Of a stretch of 64,000 nt of DNA, positions 44,176 to 51,989 are shown piece after piece. The notes beneath the pieces were generated by a model, which was given only the letters and a program-made list of their open reading frames with translations, was not told the origin of the DNA and made no database searches. The stretch's first letter is position 1. Every line of letters starts with the position of its first letter. Both the position numbers and the translations under genes were made by a program. Source of the stretch: Clostridium peptidivorans (GTDB lineage Bacteria > Bacillota > Clostridia > Clostridiales > Clostridiaceae); assembly GCF_900205925.1 (NCBI RefSeq), contig NZ_OAOD01000014.1, positions 1 through 64,000 of the forward strand, written 5' to 3'.

Positions 44176-45063
44176 TTATACCTCCCTTGTGTTTTCTAAA
44201 TCGAAATAAAACATATAAACATCCTCAAATTTTGCTTCTATAACCTCTGCATTTTCATAAGGTATGCTTTTATCGCTTACAATTCTAAGTTCAGTAAAAT
44301 CTATTCCACGTTGAAGATTTACTACCTTATATTTATTTTGTATTTCTGCTAATTGATTTTCATCATTAGTTCTTATTCTATATACTTTTCCATTCATATC
44401 AGATAGAATTTCTCTATGGCTTCCCTTCATAATTATTTCACCATTTTTTATCATAATAGTTTCTTTTGCTATAGATTCTATATCGGAAATAATATGAGTT
44501 GAAAGTATTATTATCTTATCTTTTGATATCTCTGATAATAGATTTCTAAATCTTGTTCTCTCTTGAGGATCCAATCCTGCTGTAGGCTCGTCTAGTATTA
44601 TAATCTTAGGGTCATTTAGTAGCACCTGAGCAATGCCCACTCTTCTTTTCATTCCTCCTGAAAACTTTCCAACAGCCTTATTTCTTACATCATATAATCC
44701 AACTAAATTTAATAGTTCATCTATTTTTTTATCTACTTCCCTTTTATCTAAGCCTTTTAATGCTGCTACATACTGTAAAAACTTCTTAGCTGAAAAGTTT
44801 TTGTAAACTCCAAACTCTTGTGGTAAATAACCTATAACCCCTCTGTATCTATCTTCTATACTATAAATATTTTTACCATTGTAAATTATCTCTCCACTTG
44901 TAGGCTTAATTAATGTAGTTATTTGTTTCATTAGAGTTGTTTTACCTGCTCCATTAGGTCCTAAAAGTCCATATACTCCATTCTCCAATGTAAGTGTTAT
45001 ATTATTATTTGCTTTTTTCCTTTCATAGCTTTTAGTTAAGTTTTTTATTTCAAGTTTATTCAT
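44176..45063 (-). CDS. ABC transporter ATP-binding protein (peptide/drug exporter type)
   Basis: A 295-aa ATPase: Walker A LLGPNGAGKTTLM at about 33-45, Q-loop GYLPQEFGVYKNF, signature FSGGMKRRVG and Walker B IIILDEPTAGLDPQ, then STHIISDIE. This matches the DrrA/BcrA-type exporter subfamily. The C-terminal 80 residues are an accessory domain. It lies between two ABC-2 permease genes and upstream of a two-component system, suggesting a regulated antimicrobial-peptide or lipid exporter. Confidence 0.9.
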   Translation of the reverse strand: MNKLEIKNLTKSYERKKANNNITLTLENGVYGLLGPNGAGKTTLMKQITTLIKPTSGEIIYNGKNIYSIEDRYRGVIGYLPQEFGVYKNFSAKKFLQYVAALKGLDKREVDKKIDELLNLVGLYDVRNKAVGKFSGGMKRRVGIAQVLLNDPKIIILDEPTAGLDPQERTRFRNLLSEISKDKIIILSTHIISDIESIAKETIMIKNGEIIMKGSHREILSDMNGKVYRIRTNDENQLAEIQNKYKVVNLQRGIDFTELRIVSDKSIPYENAEVIEAKFEDVYMFYFDLENTREV

Positions 45064-45080
45064 AATTAATTCCTCCTATT

Positions 45081-45920
45081 TTATCTTGTTATAAACTTTT
45101 TAAAGGTAATTGTGCATAAAAATATTCCTGTAAATAAAGTACCTATTAAAATACTCATGCATAAATTTGTTATATCTAAACTCATATTAAATATTTTTAA
45201 TGTTCCAGAATAAACTCCAGCGAATTCCTGAAAGTTGAATATTAAGTCTACATAATTAATTTTTGAGAATATCAGTAATACTGTCTTTGGCAGCCATTTA
45301 ATTAAAGTTATTACTTTACCTAAAAATATGAAGATTAAAAATCCGCTTGTAGATTGAATAGAATTTTTAGTAATAAATGAAATTAAGCTTGCGAGCACTC
45401 CTAAGGTTGTAAGAATTATAAGGATAATACCTATTTTAAGTAGTATAAATCCGTATATTGTATAGCCCTCTTTAACTAAAAATGGATTGTCCAATATTTT
45501 TATAGCCTGTAACCCTCCATTAATGGGTTTTCCGTACTGTATATATGTGATTATAAATTGTGCTGCTAAATACACAGCATATAAAATTGTTGGGACTCCT
45601 ATACTTAAAGCTAATTTTGAATACAAAACTTTGTTTTTATTTCTTGATGATAAAATCAAATTATCCACAGTTGATATAATCTCATCTGTATAGATGTTTG
45701 AAAAAACGTTTATTATGATAATAAGCATAATAAATGTCATAAGTGGATGAAATGCTCTATAGTTAAATACCTTCCAAAAATCAACACTATTTTTATAATG
45801 ACTTACCACTTCTAATTGTGGTTTCATAAATATCATAGATGTACAAAGGATAAAAAATAATATTAAAGCAATTCTTCCATTTTTTGATTTAAGTATTTTT
45901 TTTATTTCCCACGTGATCAT
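45081..45920 (-). CDS. ABC-2 type permease subunit
   Basis: A 279-aa protein with about six spans, beginning ITWEIKKILKSKNGRIAL, typical of ABC-2 permeases. It heads the three-gene exporter operon with the ATPase (17-bp gap) and second permease. The two permeases differ clearly in sequence, so a heterodimeric channel is likely. AGGAGGAAGAAAT precedes the ATG. Confidence 0.8.
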   Translation of the reverse strand: MITWEIKKILKSKNGRIALILFFILCTSMIFMKPQLEVVSHYKNSVDFWKVFNYRAFHPLMTFIMLIIIINVFSNIYTDEIISTVDNLILSSRNKNKVLYSKLALSIGVPTILYAVYLAAQFIITYIQYGKPINGGLQAIKILDNPFLVKEGYTIYGFILLKIGIILIILTTLGVLASLISFITKNSIQSTSGFLIFIFLGKVITLIKWLPKTVLLIFSKINYVDLIFNFQEFAGVYSGTLKIFNMSLDITNLCMSILIGTLFTGIFLCTITFKKFITR

Positions 45921-46055
45921 TATTTCTTCCTCCTGTGTTTTCTTGACTACAAAAATATTTTAACTCCCCAAACTTAATCCTTGATAACCTGAATCTTAAT
46001 TAAACCTTACAATTATAAAACTTCTGTTATTCTCTAAAATTCCACAAAATAATAG

Positions 46056-46087
46056 AGGTAGGTTGTAAATTACTACACAACCTACCT
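46056..46087 (-). terminator. Terminator after the TraX gene
   Basis: AGGTAGGTTGT pairs with ACAACCTACCT around a 10-nt loop, just after the stop codon at 46093. Confidence 0.75.
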
Positions 46088-46092
46088 TTATT

Positions 46093-46883
46093 TTATTTAT
46101 TCATAATGTAGCATGAAATAATGTAAAAGATATATATATGAGCTGGATAGAATATGTAAAACAAATACTTCATTCCCTTTCCTTTTTTCTCATTATACAA
46201 GTAGAATAGTGGAGCTGCAAAAACCATCATCCATTGATAATTTGCAAAGAATAATCCTTTAATACTAAGTTCCCCCGTAAATGCAATAGCTAAACTTATT
46301 ATTACATATACAATTATTAATTTTTTTCTATCTCTTCTTAGTAAATATATTACTATCCCTATAATTACAAATACAGGTCCCCCTTCAACAAAAAGAGGTG
46401 TTGGAATAACAAAAATCAAATACATTAAGGTTTCTATATTCATAATCATAAATATTCCTAGAGCTATAGGTAGTATGAATGCTACCATACCTAAAAATAT
46501 TTTCAATGCATCTTTTTCTTTTATTGCCTTTGTTATAAAATCTATAATGCATAGATATACAGTAATGATAAATAAAGTAGTAAATATATTATTCATTAAT
46601 CCCAAAGAATCTGTTCTCTTAAAATAATTAGGAATCAAGTAATTTCCTGCATTCATTACAATTGAACCCAAATATAGCCTAAGCATGTACTTTTTTTACT
46701 TCGAGTATGTGTATACCCTTCTACTGTCATAAATATAAATATAGGTGCTACTATTCTTCCTACCCAATTAAAAGCTACAGGAATATCCCCTGCAAAATTA
46801 AAAAATTCATGAATGTGATCAAATATCATAAGTAATAGTCCGATTATTTTTAATTGAAATCCTGTAAGTCCTTTTTCTTTCAT
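46093..46883 (-). pseudogene. TraX family protein, split by a frameshift at an A7 run
   Basis: Two overlapping frames together make one TraX-family membrane protein of about 263 aa: 46883-46688 encodes the N-terminus (MIFDHIHEFF, NWVGRIVAPIF, VEGYTHTRSKK) and the second frame continues at YMLRLYLGSIVMNAGNYL down to 46093. The break is at a run of seven A residues (minus strand; 46691-46697). One extra A, or a -1 slip at A-AAA-AAG, restores THTRSKKKYMLRLYLGS, the expected family sequence. TraX proteins are predicted membrane acetyltransferases. It may be a pseudogene, a sequencing error, a phase-variable gene or a slippage-expressed gene. The second ATG frame has no binding site of its own. 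Confidence 0.8.
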
Positions 46884-46996
46884 TTATTACACTCCCTCTA
46901 TAATTATCATTTCAATTCAATTATAGAGAAACAAACTTAACTCATGATAACTGTAATATTAAATAAACCTTACAATTTATTATATAATACAAAAAA

Positions 46997-47019
46997 AGAA
47001 CCACCTTTATGGTAGTTCT
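46997..47019 (-). terminator. Terminator after the second NifX-like gene
   Basis: AGAACCACC pairs with GGTAGTTCT around a 5-nt loop, followed on the minus strand by TTTTTTT, 15 bp after the stop codon. Confidence 0.75.
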
Positions 47020-47033
47020 TCTTTTCTTCTCTA

Positions 47034-47393
47034 TTAATTATGGTGATGCTCTCCATGATGATGATTACACATAGTCTGCTTATCTTGTAGATTACCTTTT
47101 ATATATTCATTAACTATATCTTCAATTTTACCTGAAGCCCCTCTTATAACTTTAAATCCTTTTTCTTCTAAAGAATTGTAAGCTCCTGCTCCTATTCCTC
47201 CAGTAATAACTAAAGAAATTCCTTCATCCTCAAGCAAAGCAGCAAGTCCACCATGATTATGCTGTAAGCTTTCTGCAGAAATTTCTTTAGTATCTATAAC
47301 CTTATTTTCATCTAATGTTATAATAGCAAAGCTTCTGCTTCTTCCAAAATGTTGATTTAGTACTTCTCCATCTTTTGGCATTGCAATTTTCAT
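47034..47393 (-). CDS. NifX/NifB-associated family protein, His-rich tail
   Basis: A 119-aa paralogue of the protein at 14940: MKIAMPKDGEVLNQHFGRS, SAESLQHNHGGLAALLEDEG and VITGGIGAGAYNSLEEKGF match it closely. The tail has a Cys and a cluster of His (CNHHHGEHHHN) suited to metal binding. The family binds Fe-Mo or Fe-S clusters, and in non-diazotrophs the cargo is uncertain. It follows a DUF2284 metal-binding gene by 60 bp in the same direction, so the two may form a metal-related operon. GGAGGTAATAAAC precedes the ATG. Confidence 0.85.
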   Translation of the reverse strand: MKIAMPKDGEVLNQHFGRSRSFAIITLDENKVIDTKEISAESLQHNHGGLAALLEDEGISLVITGGIGAGAYNSLEEKGFKVIRGASGKIEDIVNEYIKGNLQDKQTMCNHHHGEHHHN

Positions 47394-47453
47394 GTTTATT
47401 ACCTCCGAATAAAATAATGATTTATATTTTATATTATTAGTTTTATTATGGTT

Positions 47454-48029
47454 TTAAATCTCTATTGTAACATCCTTGGAATTTGTTAAAAAACCGCTAA
47501 CAAGTGTGTAGTATTCTGGTAGTTTACCATCCTTTGCCCACTGAAGTTCTATACCTAGTAATTTACTTAATGTCTTTCCTACATCTCCCCCAATGGATTC
47601 TATAGAATATCGCATCTTATCAGGATAAATGCAAGGTTTGTCCATTTGTCTTTGACATTTCGGACAAAGCTTGCAGCTTCCTGCAGACAGACTAATGCCA
47701 CCTGGATAATTTTCTTCTAGCTTCCAAACCTTCTCCGCTAAAACTTTCTTTTCCCTTAAAAGAGCTTCTTCCATTTGCTTTTTTACTGAGTCTTTATCCT
47801 CTATACTGTTAATCATATCTTTATCAAATATAATCTTTGTTCCTATTATGTAAACATATTTATACTTTTTCCATAACCCTTCAGCATCAAAATTAAATTC
47901 TGGACAAGACCAATTTCTCCCGTAACTATCACATTTTTTACAGTAACCTAAAAACTTAGGTACGTCCACATAATTTTCAATATAATCCTCTGTTGTTGTC
48001 ATGACTACATGAGACTTTATTTTATACAT
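47454..48029 (-). CDS. DUF2284 predicted metal-binding protein
   Basis: A 191-aa cytoplasmic protein with two cysteine clusters: CKKCDSYGRNWSCPEF near the N-terminus and CKLCPKCQRQMDKPC at about 129-143. The second is ferredoxin-like spacing and fits a 4Fe-4S or zinc site. The family (DUF2284) has no established function that I know. It is followed by a NifX-like gene. AGGAGGGTTACAA precedes the ATG. Confidence 0.85.
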   Translation of the reverse strand: MYKIKSHVVMTTTEDYIENYVDVPKFLGYCKKCDSYGRNWSCPEFNFDAEGLWKKYKYVYIIGTKIIFDKDMINSIEDKDSVKKQMEEALLREKKVLAEKVWKLEENYPGGISLSAGSCKLCPKCQRQMDKPCIYPDKMRYSIESIGGDVGKTLSKLLGIELQWAKDGKLPEYYTLVSGFLTNSKDVTIEI

Positions 48030-48139
48030 TTGTAACCCTCCTATATAAAGACTTACTTATAGTATTCTACATAAAACAGATGTAACCTTCATAAAACTTA
48101 TAAATTTATTTCATTCGTCAATAACTATATTTATATAAA

Positions 48140-48165
48140 AAGCGACTGATTTTTATCAATCGCTT
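48140..48165. terminator. Terminator
   Basis: AAGCGACTGAT pairs with ATCAATCGCTT with a TTTTTTT run on the plus strand and A-rich start; on the minus strand it follows the coat-like gene ending at 48188 and is followed by TTTTTATA. Confidence 0.75.
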
Positions 48166-48187
48166 TTTTTCACTAAACCTTTTAGTT

Positions 48188-48487
48188 CTATATATAAGTG
48201 TTATTTGTGCCTATGCTGTGTAACATACTTGATAACTGATTTAGCTGACTACTAGCTTTAGCTTCTGCATCTGCTAATTGCTGAAGGTTTTCAGCTGCCA
48301 TTTTTTCAGCATTACTTAACTGTTGAAGTAATTCCTGATTTTTTCTCGTAGCTTGAGCAAGGTTTTGAAGCATTTCCTTATTATTTCTTTCGGATTGTTC
48401 AAGCTGCTGAATTATTTGCGTTGCATCATTTACGTTTTTTATACCTATGATTCCTTGATTGTTATTTATGTTATTATTTTGCATCAT
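48188..48487 (-). CDS. Small coiled-coil protein, possibly spore coat associated
   Basis: A 99-aa protein with an Asn-rich start (MMQNNNINNNQG) and a helical body with Leu/Gln repeats (QQLEQSER, NKEMLQNLAQATRKN, QELLQQLSNAEKMA) giving a heptad pattern over about residues 24-90. Probably a coiled coil. It lies next to four small CotF-like genes in the same direction, so a spore surface role is a reasonable guess, but the family is not recognised. AAAGGAGATAATATT precedes the ATG. Confidence 0.65.
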   Translation of the reverse strand: MMQNNNINNNQGIIGIKNVNDATQIIQQLEQSERNNKEMLQNLAQATRKNQELLQQLSNAEKMAAENLQQLADAEAKASSQLNQLSSMLHSIGTNNTYI

Positions 48488-48567
48488 AATATTATCTCCT
48501 TTAAGCTTTACTATCTTATAAAAGTTAATTTACGTACTCTTAGAGCCTACTCTCTAACTTTTATATC

Positions 48568-48858
48568 TTATTGACTTAAGTCCTGTGATTTCTCATAATC
48601 CTTCTTAATTTGTTCTACTGGCTCATCATAAGCTGGATACCAGCCTTTTTTTATAACCATATCGGATAGTTCAAAGTGTTCATCTACAGCTGTGTTTAAC
48701 TGCTGTCCTAACATTTCTCTTAACTTAGGATTAACAGCTTCTGCCGCTGCCGCTGCTAAAGAAGTTACACCAAACTTTGAGTCTTTTATCATATCTTGAG
48801 CAATATCCTTACCCTCTAATTTATTATCATTTCCCAAAACCATATTCCAAAAGCCCAT
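48568..48858 (-). CDS. CotF-like spore coat protein (second-half type), copy 2
   Basis: A 96-aa protein. GKDIAQDMIKDSKFGVTSLA, NPKLREMLGQQLNTAVDEHF and SDMVIKKGWYPAYDEPVEQI match the C-terminal part of coat F domain proteins, and the gene at 49151 encodes a clear paralogue. Start set at ATG 48858 with GGAGGTGTTTAAA upstream. Together with the gene at 48871 it forms one unit of a duplicated two-gene cassette. Likely a spore coat component. Confidence 0.8.
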   Translation of the reverse strand: MGFWNMVLGNDNKLEGKDIAQDMIKDSKFGVTSLAAAAAEAVNPKLREMLGQQLNTAVDEHFELSDMVIKKGWYPAYDEPVEQIKKDYEKSQDLSQ

Positions 48859-48870
48859 TTTAAACACCTC

Positions 48871-49089
48871 CTACTGTACATTTAAATTATCTTCAATAAA
48901 AGTTCCCATTGAATCTATATTATCTTTCTTATTAACTAAGCATCTTTTCATAAATGACTTCAAATCATCATCGTCTACCATAGCCATGCTTGCCTGTATT
49001 TTTTTTGCTCCTATAAGATTGGTGTCCATTAACTCTCTTAATTCTAACATTTCATGTGGGGCTAAGTTATTTTTATTATTCATCTCCAT
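48871..49089 (-). CDS. CotF-like spore coat protein (first-half type), copy 2
   Basis: A 72-aa helical protein: NNLAPHEMLELRELMDTNL, GAKKIQASMAMVDDDDLKSF. It matches the N-terminal half of coat F domain proteins and the paralogue at 49449 (NLAPHEAIEVREFV, then MNMVNDNELKSYM). Start ATG 49089 has GGAGGTGAGGAT. The downstream partner begins 12 bp after its stop, so translation is probably coupled. Confidence 0.8.
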   Translation of the reverse strand: MEMNNKNNLAPHEMLELRELMDTNLIGAKKIQASMAMVDDDDLKSFMKRCLVNKKDNIDSMGTFIEDNLNVQ

Positions 49090-49150
49090 ATCCTCACCTC
49101 CAAATTATTATGTATCTTAATATATAAATAAATCTTAATTATTTTAGTAT

Positions 49151-49432
49151 TTATTGAGTCATTGTATTAGCACCTGACAAGCCCTGCTGAAGTTCCTGTT
49201 GAAGCTGCTGCTCAGGATTTTCATATGCATTATACCAGCCCTTATTAATTGCCATATCAGATAATCTATAATGAGAATTAATACAATTATTCAGTTCGCT
49301 TTTAAGAGTATCTCTTAACTGTGGATTTGTTGTCTCTGTAAGTACTTTTGCTAAAGTTGCTATTGTTCCCTTTGAACTTGCTAATAAGTCAAGAGCTATA
49401 TCCTTTTCTTTTAATGTATTATTTTGTGTCAT
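49151..49432 (-). CDS. CotF-like spore coat protein (second-half type), copy 1
   Basis: A 93-aa protein related to that at 48568: LKEKDIALDLLASSKGTIA, NPQLRDTLKSELNNCINSHY, SDMAINKGWYNAYENPEQQL, then a Gln-rich tail (QQLQQELQQG). Start was set at ATG 49432 with GGAGAGAAGCTC; a longer frame to 49474 overlaps the previous gene. It is the partner of the gene ending at 49449. Confidence 0.8.
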   Translation of the reverse strand: MTQNNTLKEKDIALDLLASSKGTIATLAKVLTETTNPQLRDTLKSELNNCINSHYRLSDMAINKGWYNAYENPEQQLQQELQQGLSGANTMTQ

Positions 49433-49448
49433 TGAGCTTCTCTCCTTT

Positions 49449-49694
49449 CTATACTGTTCCAGTTTGATTTCCAAATGCAGATTGTAGCTTTTGTAGGACG
49501 TTTTGTTTAGCAGCTACTGAATCCTGCATATAACTTTTTAACTCATTGTCATTAACCATATTCATACTTGCATTCATCTTTTTAATTCCTAACATTTCTT
49601 GACTTACAAACTCTCTAACTTCTATTGCTTCATGTGGTGCTAGGTTCATGTTATTCATGTTATTCCCGTTATTCCCGTTATTCATGTTATTCAT
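49449..49694 (-). CDS. CotF-like spore coat protein (first-half type), copy 1
   Basis: An 81-aa protein with an Asn/Gly/Met repeat start (NNGNNGNNMNNMN) before LAPHEAIEVREFVSQEMLGI and NMVNDNELKSYMQDSV. It is the paralogue of 48871. Start set at ATG 49694 with GGAGG eight bases upstream. The Asn-rich DNA segment (49664-49694) contains repeats of ATGTTATTC-like units, so the length of this leader may vary between strains. Confidence 0.8.
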   Translation of the reverse strand: MNNMNNGNNGNNMNNMNLAPHEAIEVREFVSQEMLGIKKMNASMNMVNDNELKSYMQDSVAAKQNVLQKLQSAFGNQTGTV

Positions 49695-49760
49695 CTTAGT
49701 CACCTCCTCACTACACTATTTTTTTCTTGTTAAATGTATTTATGTGTGGGAAAATAATGA

Positions 49761-49816
49761 AATGCCACCTACAGGTTAAGTGGCATTATCTTTTCACTTA
49801 CCCTGTAGATGGCATT
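49761..49816. terminator. Large hairpin after the chorismate mutase gene
   Basis: AATGCCACCTACAGG pairs with CCTGTAGATGGCATT (14 of 15), extended by TAAGTG against CACTTA, with a 12-nt loop. It lies between the chorismate mutase and coat genes. The U-tract is weak, so it may be a terminator or an independent structured element. Confidence 0.55.
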
Positions 49817-49867
49817 ATATTTATCCTTTATATAAAATTTTAAATTTTTTCTATGGATTCTTCTAAA

Positions 49868-50173
49868 TTAACTTTTATTATCATTCTGCACTTCCATATT
49901 ATATTCAAAGATTTCCTTTGCCTGAGCCTTTCTGCTAATAGCCATTACACTTTTTAAAAACTCTGCCTCTGCCATCTTAAATTCTTTATTTTTTAAGTAT
50001 TTTACATTCTTTTCAATAACCTCATCTTCTCTACTTTTATTTAATATAGGTATGTTATTTTCCTTCTTATATTGGGCTACCTTTAAAACAGTCTCCATTC
50101 TCTTTTCAAATAACTCTACAAGCTGTTTATCTATTTCATCAATTTCATTTCTTAAATTCTGCAAAATATCCAT
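49868..50173 (-). CDS. Chorismate mutase, AroQ (type II) family
   Basis: A 101-aa all-helical protein: LRNEIDEIDKQLVELFEKRM carries the conserved Arg and Asp of AroQ, then KVAQYKKENNIPILNKSRED (Lys and Arg active-site residues) and a final helix. It converts chorismate to prephenate for Phe and Tyr synthesis. It lies 88 bp downstream of aroA in the same direction. AAAGGAGGATAATTC precedes the ATG. Confidence 0.88.
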   Translation of the reverse strand: MDILQNLRNEIDEIDKQLVELFEKRMETVLKVAQYKKENNIPILNKSREDEVIEKNVKYLKNKEFKMAEAEFLKSVMAISRKAQAKEIFEYNMEVQNDNKS

Positions 50174-50260
50174 TGAATTATCCTCCTTTACAGTAATTAT
50201 AATATACCAATAGCTGCTGCTCTTCTACAACTGCACAATTATTAAAACCTACCCCAAACT

Positions 50261-51526
50261 CTACTCATCTATAATGCCCCCTAACATCTTAAAATCTTTC
50301 CAAAATTCAGGATAAGATTTTTTAACTACTTCACTATTTGTTATTATTATAGGTTCCTCACACTTAATTGAAGCTACTGCCATTGCCATTGCTATTCTAT
50401 GGTCATTCCAGCTGTCTACAACTCCACCTTTTAATGAACTTTTACCTCTTATTATTAATCCATCTTGAGTTTCTTCTATATCTGCTCCTACTTTAGCAAG
50501 CTCTGTTTTCATGGCTTTAAGCCTGTCACATTCCTTTATCCTAACTCTCTCAGCATTTATTATTCTTGTAGTTCCTTCGCTTAATGCTCCAAGTACTGAA
50601 AGTATAGGAACAAGATCTGGACATTCTGAAGCGTCAATTACAATTCCTTTTGTTTGAGACTCACAAGCTTCGACAAAGTCCTTACTTACCTTAACATTTG
50701 CTCCCATTTCTTTTACTATATTAAGGATTGCTTTATCTCCTTGAAGAGATTTTAAATTTAAGTCCTTACATTTTACATTAGCTCCAAGGATACCTGCAAC
50801 TATCCAAAAGGCCGCTTGTGAAAAATCTCCTTCTACTCTGTAATTCCTGCTTATATAGTTTTGATTTCCTTTGATGTAAAATTCCTTATAATCTTTATTT
50901 TCTACTTTAACTCCAAACTTACTCATACAATCTATAGTTAAATCTATATATCCCTTAGACTCTAATTCTGTAGTTACCATTATTTTAGAATCCCCTGCTA
51001 ATAACGGAAGTGCAAACATAAGCCCAGTAATAAATTGAGAACTTATATTTCCTTTAACATAAAAGGTACCTGGCTTTAAAATTCCTTTCACCGTTAGAGG
51101 CAGCTGTCCATTATTGTTTTTATATTCTATGCCTTGATCTTTAAACATTTCATAATATACATCTAAGGGTCTTGATACAAGCTTTCCTCTTCCTTCAAAG
51201 CTTACCTCTTCTCCTGTGAGTAATGCTATTGGAATTAAAAACCTCAAAGTAGAACCGGATTCATTACAATTTATATTGTTCTTTATTAGCTTTAATTGTG
51301 ATTTGCCTTTAATATTTATACTTTCATCTTTTCTGTTAATTTCTATTCCAAAGCTCTCCATACCCATTGTGGTAGCCTTAATGTCCTCTGAAAATATAAT
51401 GTTGTCTATATTACTTATTCCACTGGAAAGTCCAGCACATATAACAGCCCTATGAGCTAAGCTTTTTGAAGGTGGAATATTTATATCTCCTTTTAAAGGT
51501 GATGGTGTAATCTTTATATTTTTCAC
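50261..51526 (-). CDS. aroA: 3-phosphoshikimate 1-carboxyvinyltransferase (EPSP synthase)
   Basis: A 421-aa enzyme of the usual length. SKSLAHRAVICAGLSSG, NCNESGSTLRFLIPI, and RIKECDRLKAM are EPSP synthase motifs; the site around NCNESGSTLR has Glu-Ser-Gly-Ser. It joins shikimate-3-phosphate and phosphoenolpyruvate in aromatic amino acid synthesis. Chorismate mutase follows, so this is a partial aromatic operon; the other aro genes lie elsewhere. AAGGAGATGATATAG precedes the ATG. I did not see a T-box leader upstream. Confidence 0.94.
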   Translation of the reverse strand: MKNIKITPSPLKGDINIPPSKSLAHRAVICAGLSSGISNIDNIIFSEDIKATTMGMESFGIEINRKDESINIKGKSQLKLIKNNINCNESGSTLRFLIPIALLTGEEVSFEGRGKLVSRPLDVYYEMFKDQGIEYKNNNGQLPLTVKGILKPGTFYVKGNISSQFITGLMFALPLLAGDSKIMVTTELESKGYIDLTIDCMSKFGVKVENKDYKEFYIKGNQNYISRNYRVEGDFSQAAFWIVAGILGANVKCKDLNLKSLQGDKAILNIVKEMGANVKVSKDFVEACESQTKGIVIDASECPDLVPILSVLGALSEGTTRIINAERVRIKECDRLKAMKTELAKVGADIEETQDGLIIRGKSSLKGGVVDSWNDHRIAMAMAVASIKCEEPIIITNSEVVKKSYPEFWKDFKMLGGIIDE

Positions 51527-51617
51527 TATATCATCTCCTTTTACTTTTGTATATTTTTAAATAAAGCTATTCATTTTTTCTTTTTCTATTATAGTCATCT
51601 AATGATCTTTTTTATAA

Positions 51618-51648
51618 AAAAGAAGACTCTATTCGATGAGTCTTCTTT
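51618..51648. terminator. Terminator-like hairpin upstream of aroA
   Basis: AAAAGAAGACTC pairs with GAGTCTTCTTT around a short loop, about 95 bp before aroA. On the minus strand this sits in the 463-bp region between the permease operon and aroA and may be the attenuator or terminator for transcription arriving from upstream. Apart from this, the 5S relic and its hairpin, the region has no gene I can support. Confidence 0.65.
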
Positions 51649-51871
51649 GAATATCTTTATAATGCATTACAGTATCATTTTATAGTTATAAAAAATTTAT
51701 TTCTCGTGTATCAATTAACTCATTAGAATTATACCTTATAGATTTGTCATTCCTCTTTTAATAAGGTTCTCCATGAGTTCTTCCTCCAAGTAATCATATT
51801 TATAATTTCATTTTGTTATCGTGTTAAATTATACCACTATTTAACATCATGTCAATTCCTATAAATGCAAA

Positions 51872-51902
51872 AATAAAAAAATTCCGCAGCAAAACCACGG
51901 AA
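51872..51902 (-). terminator. Terminator following the 5S rRNA relic
   Basis: On the minus strand TTCCGTGG pairs with CTGCGGAA around a short loop and is followed by TTTTTTT. It lies 8 bp after the 5S relic, as at the end of rRNA operons, and now probably terminates the permease operon. Confidence 0.7.
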
Positions 51903-51910
51903 CTTTTTAT

Positions 51911-51973
51911 CTGGCAGCGCCTACTCTCCAACCGGTTCTCCCGGGCAGTACCATCGGCGCTTTGAAGCTTAAC
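51911..51973 (-). pseudogene. Relic of the 3' half of a 5S rRNA gene
   Basis: On the minus strand the sequence contains GTTAAGCTTC, then AGCGCCGATGGTACTGCC, GGGAGA and GGAGAGTAGG with a final CGCTGCCAG, which are the conserved 3' half of bacterial 5S rRNA. The 5' half (about 55 nt) is missing; the sequence upstream is the end of a permease gene. It is therefore a truncated remnant of an rRNA operon end and not a functional gene. Confidence 0.75.
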
Positions 51974-51989
51974 CTTATCTTATTTATTT

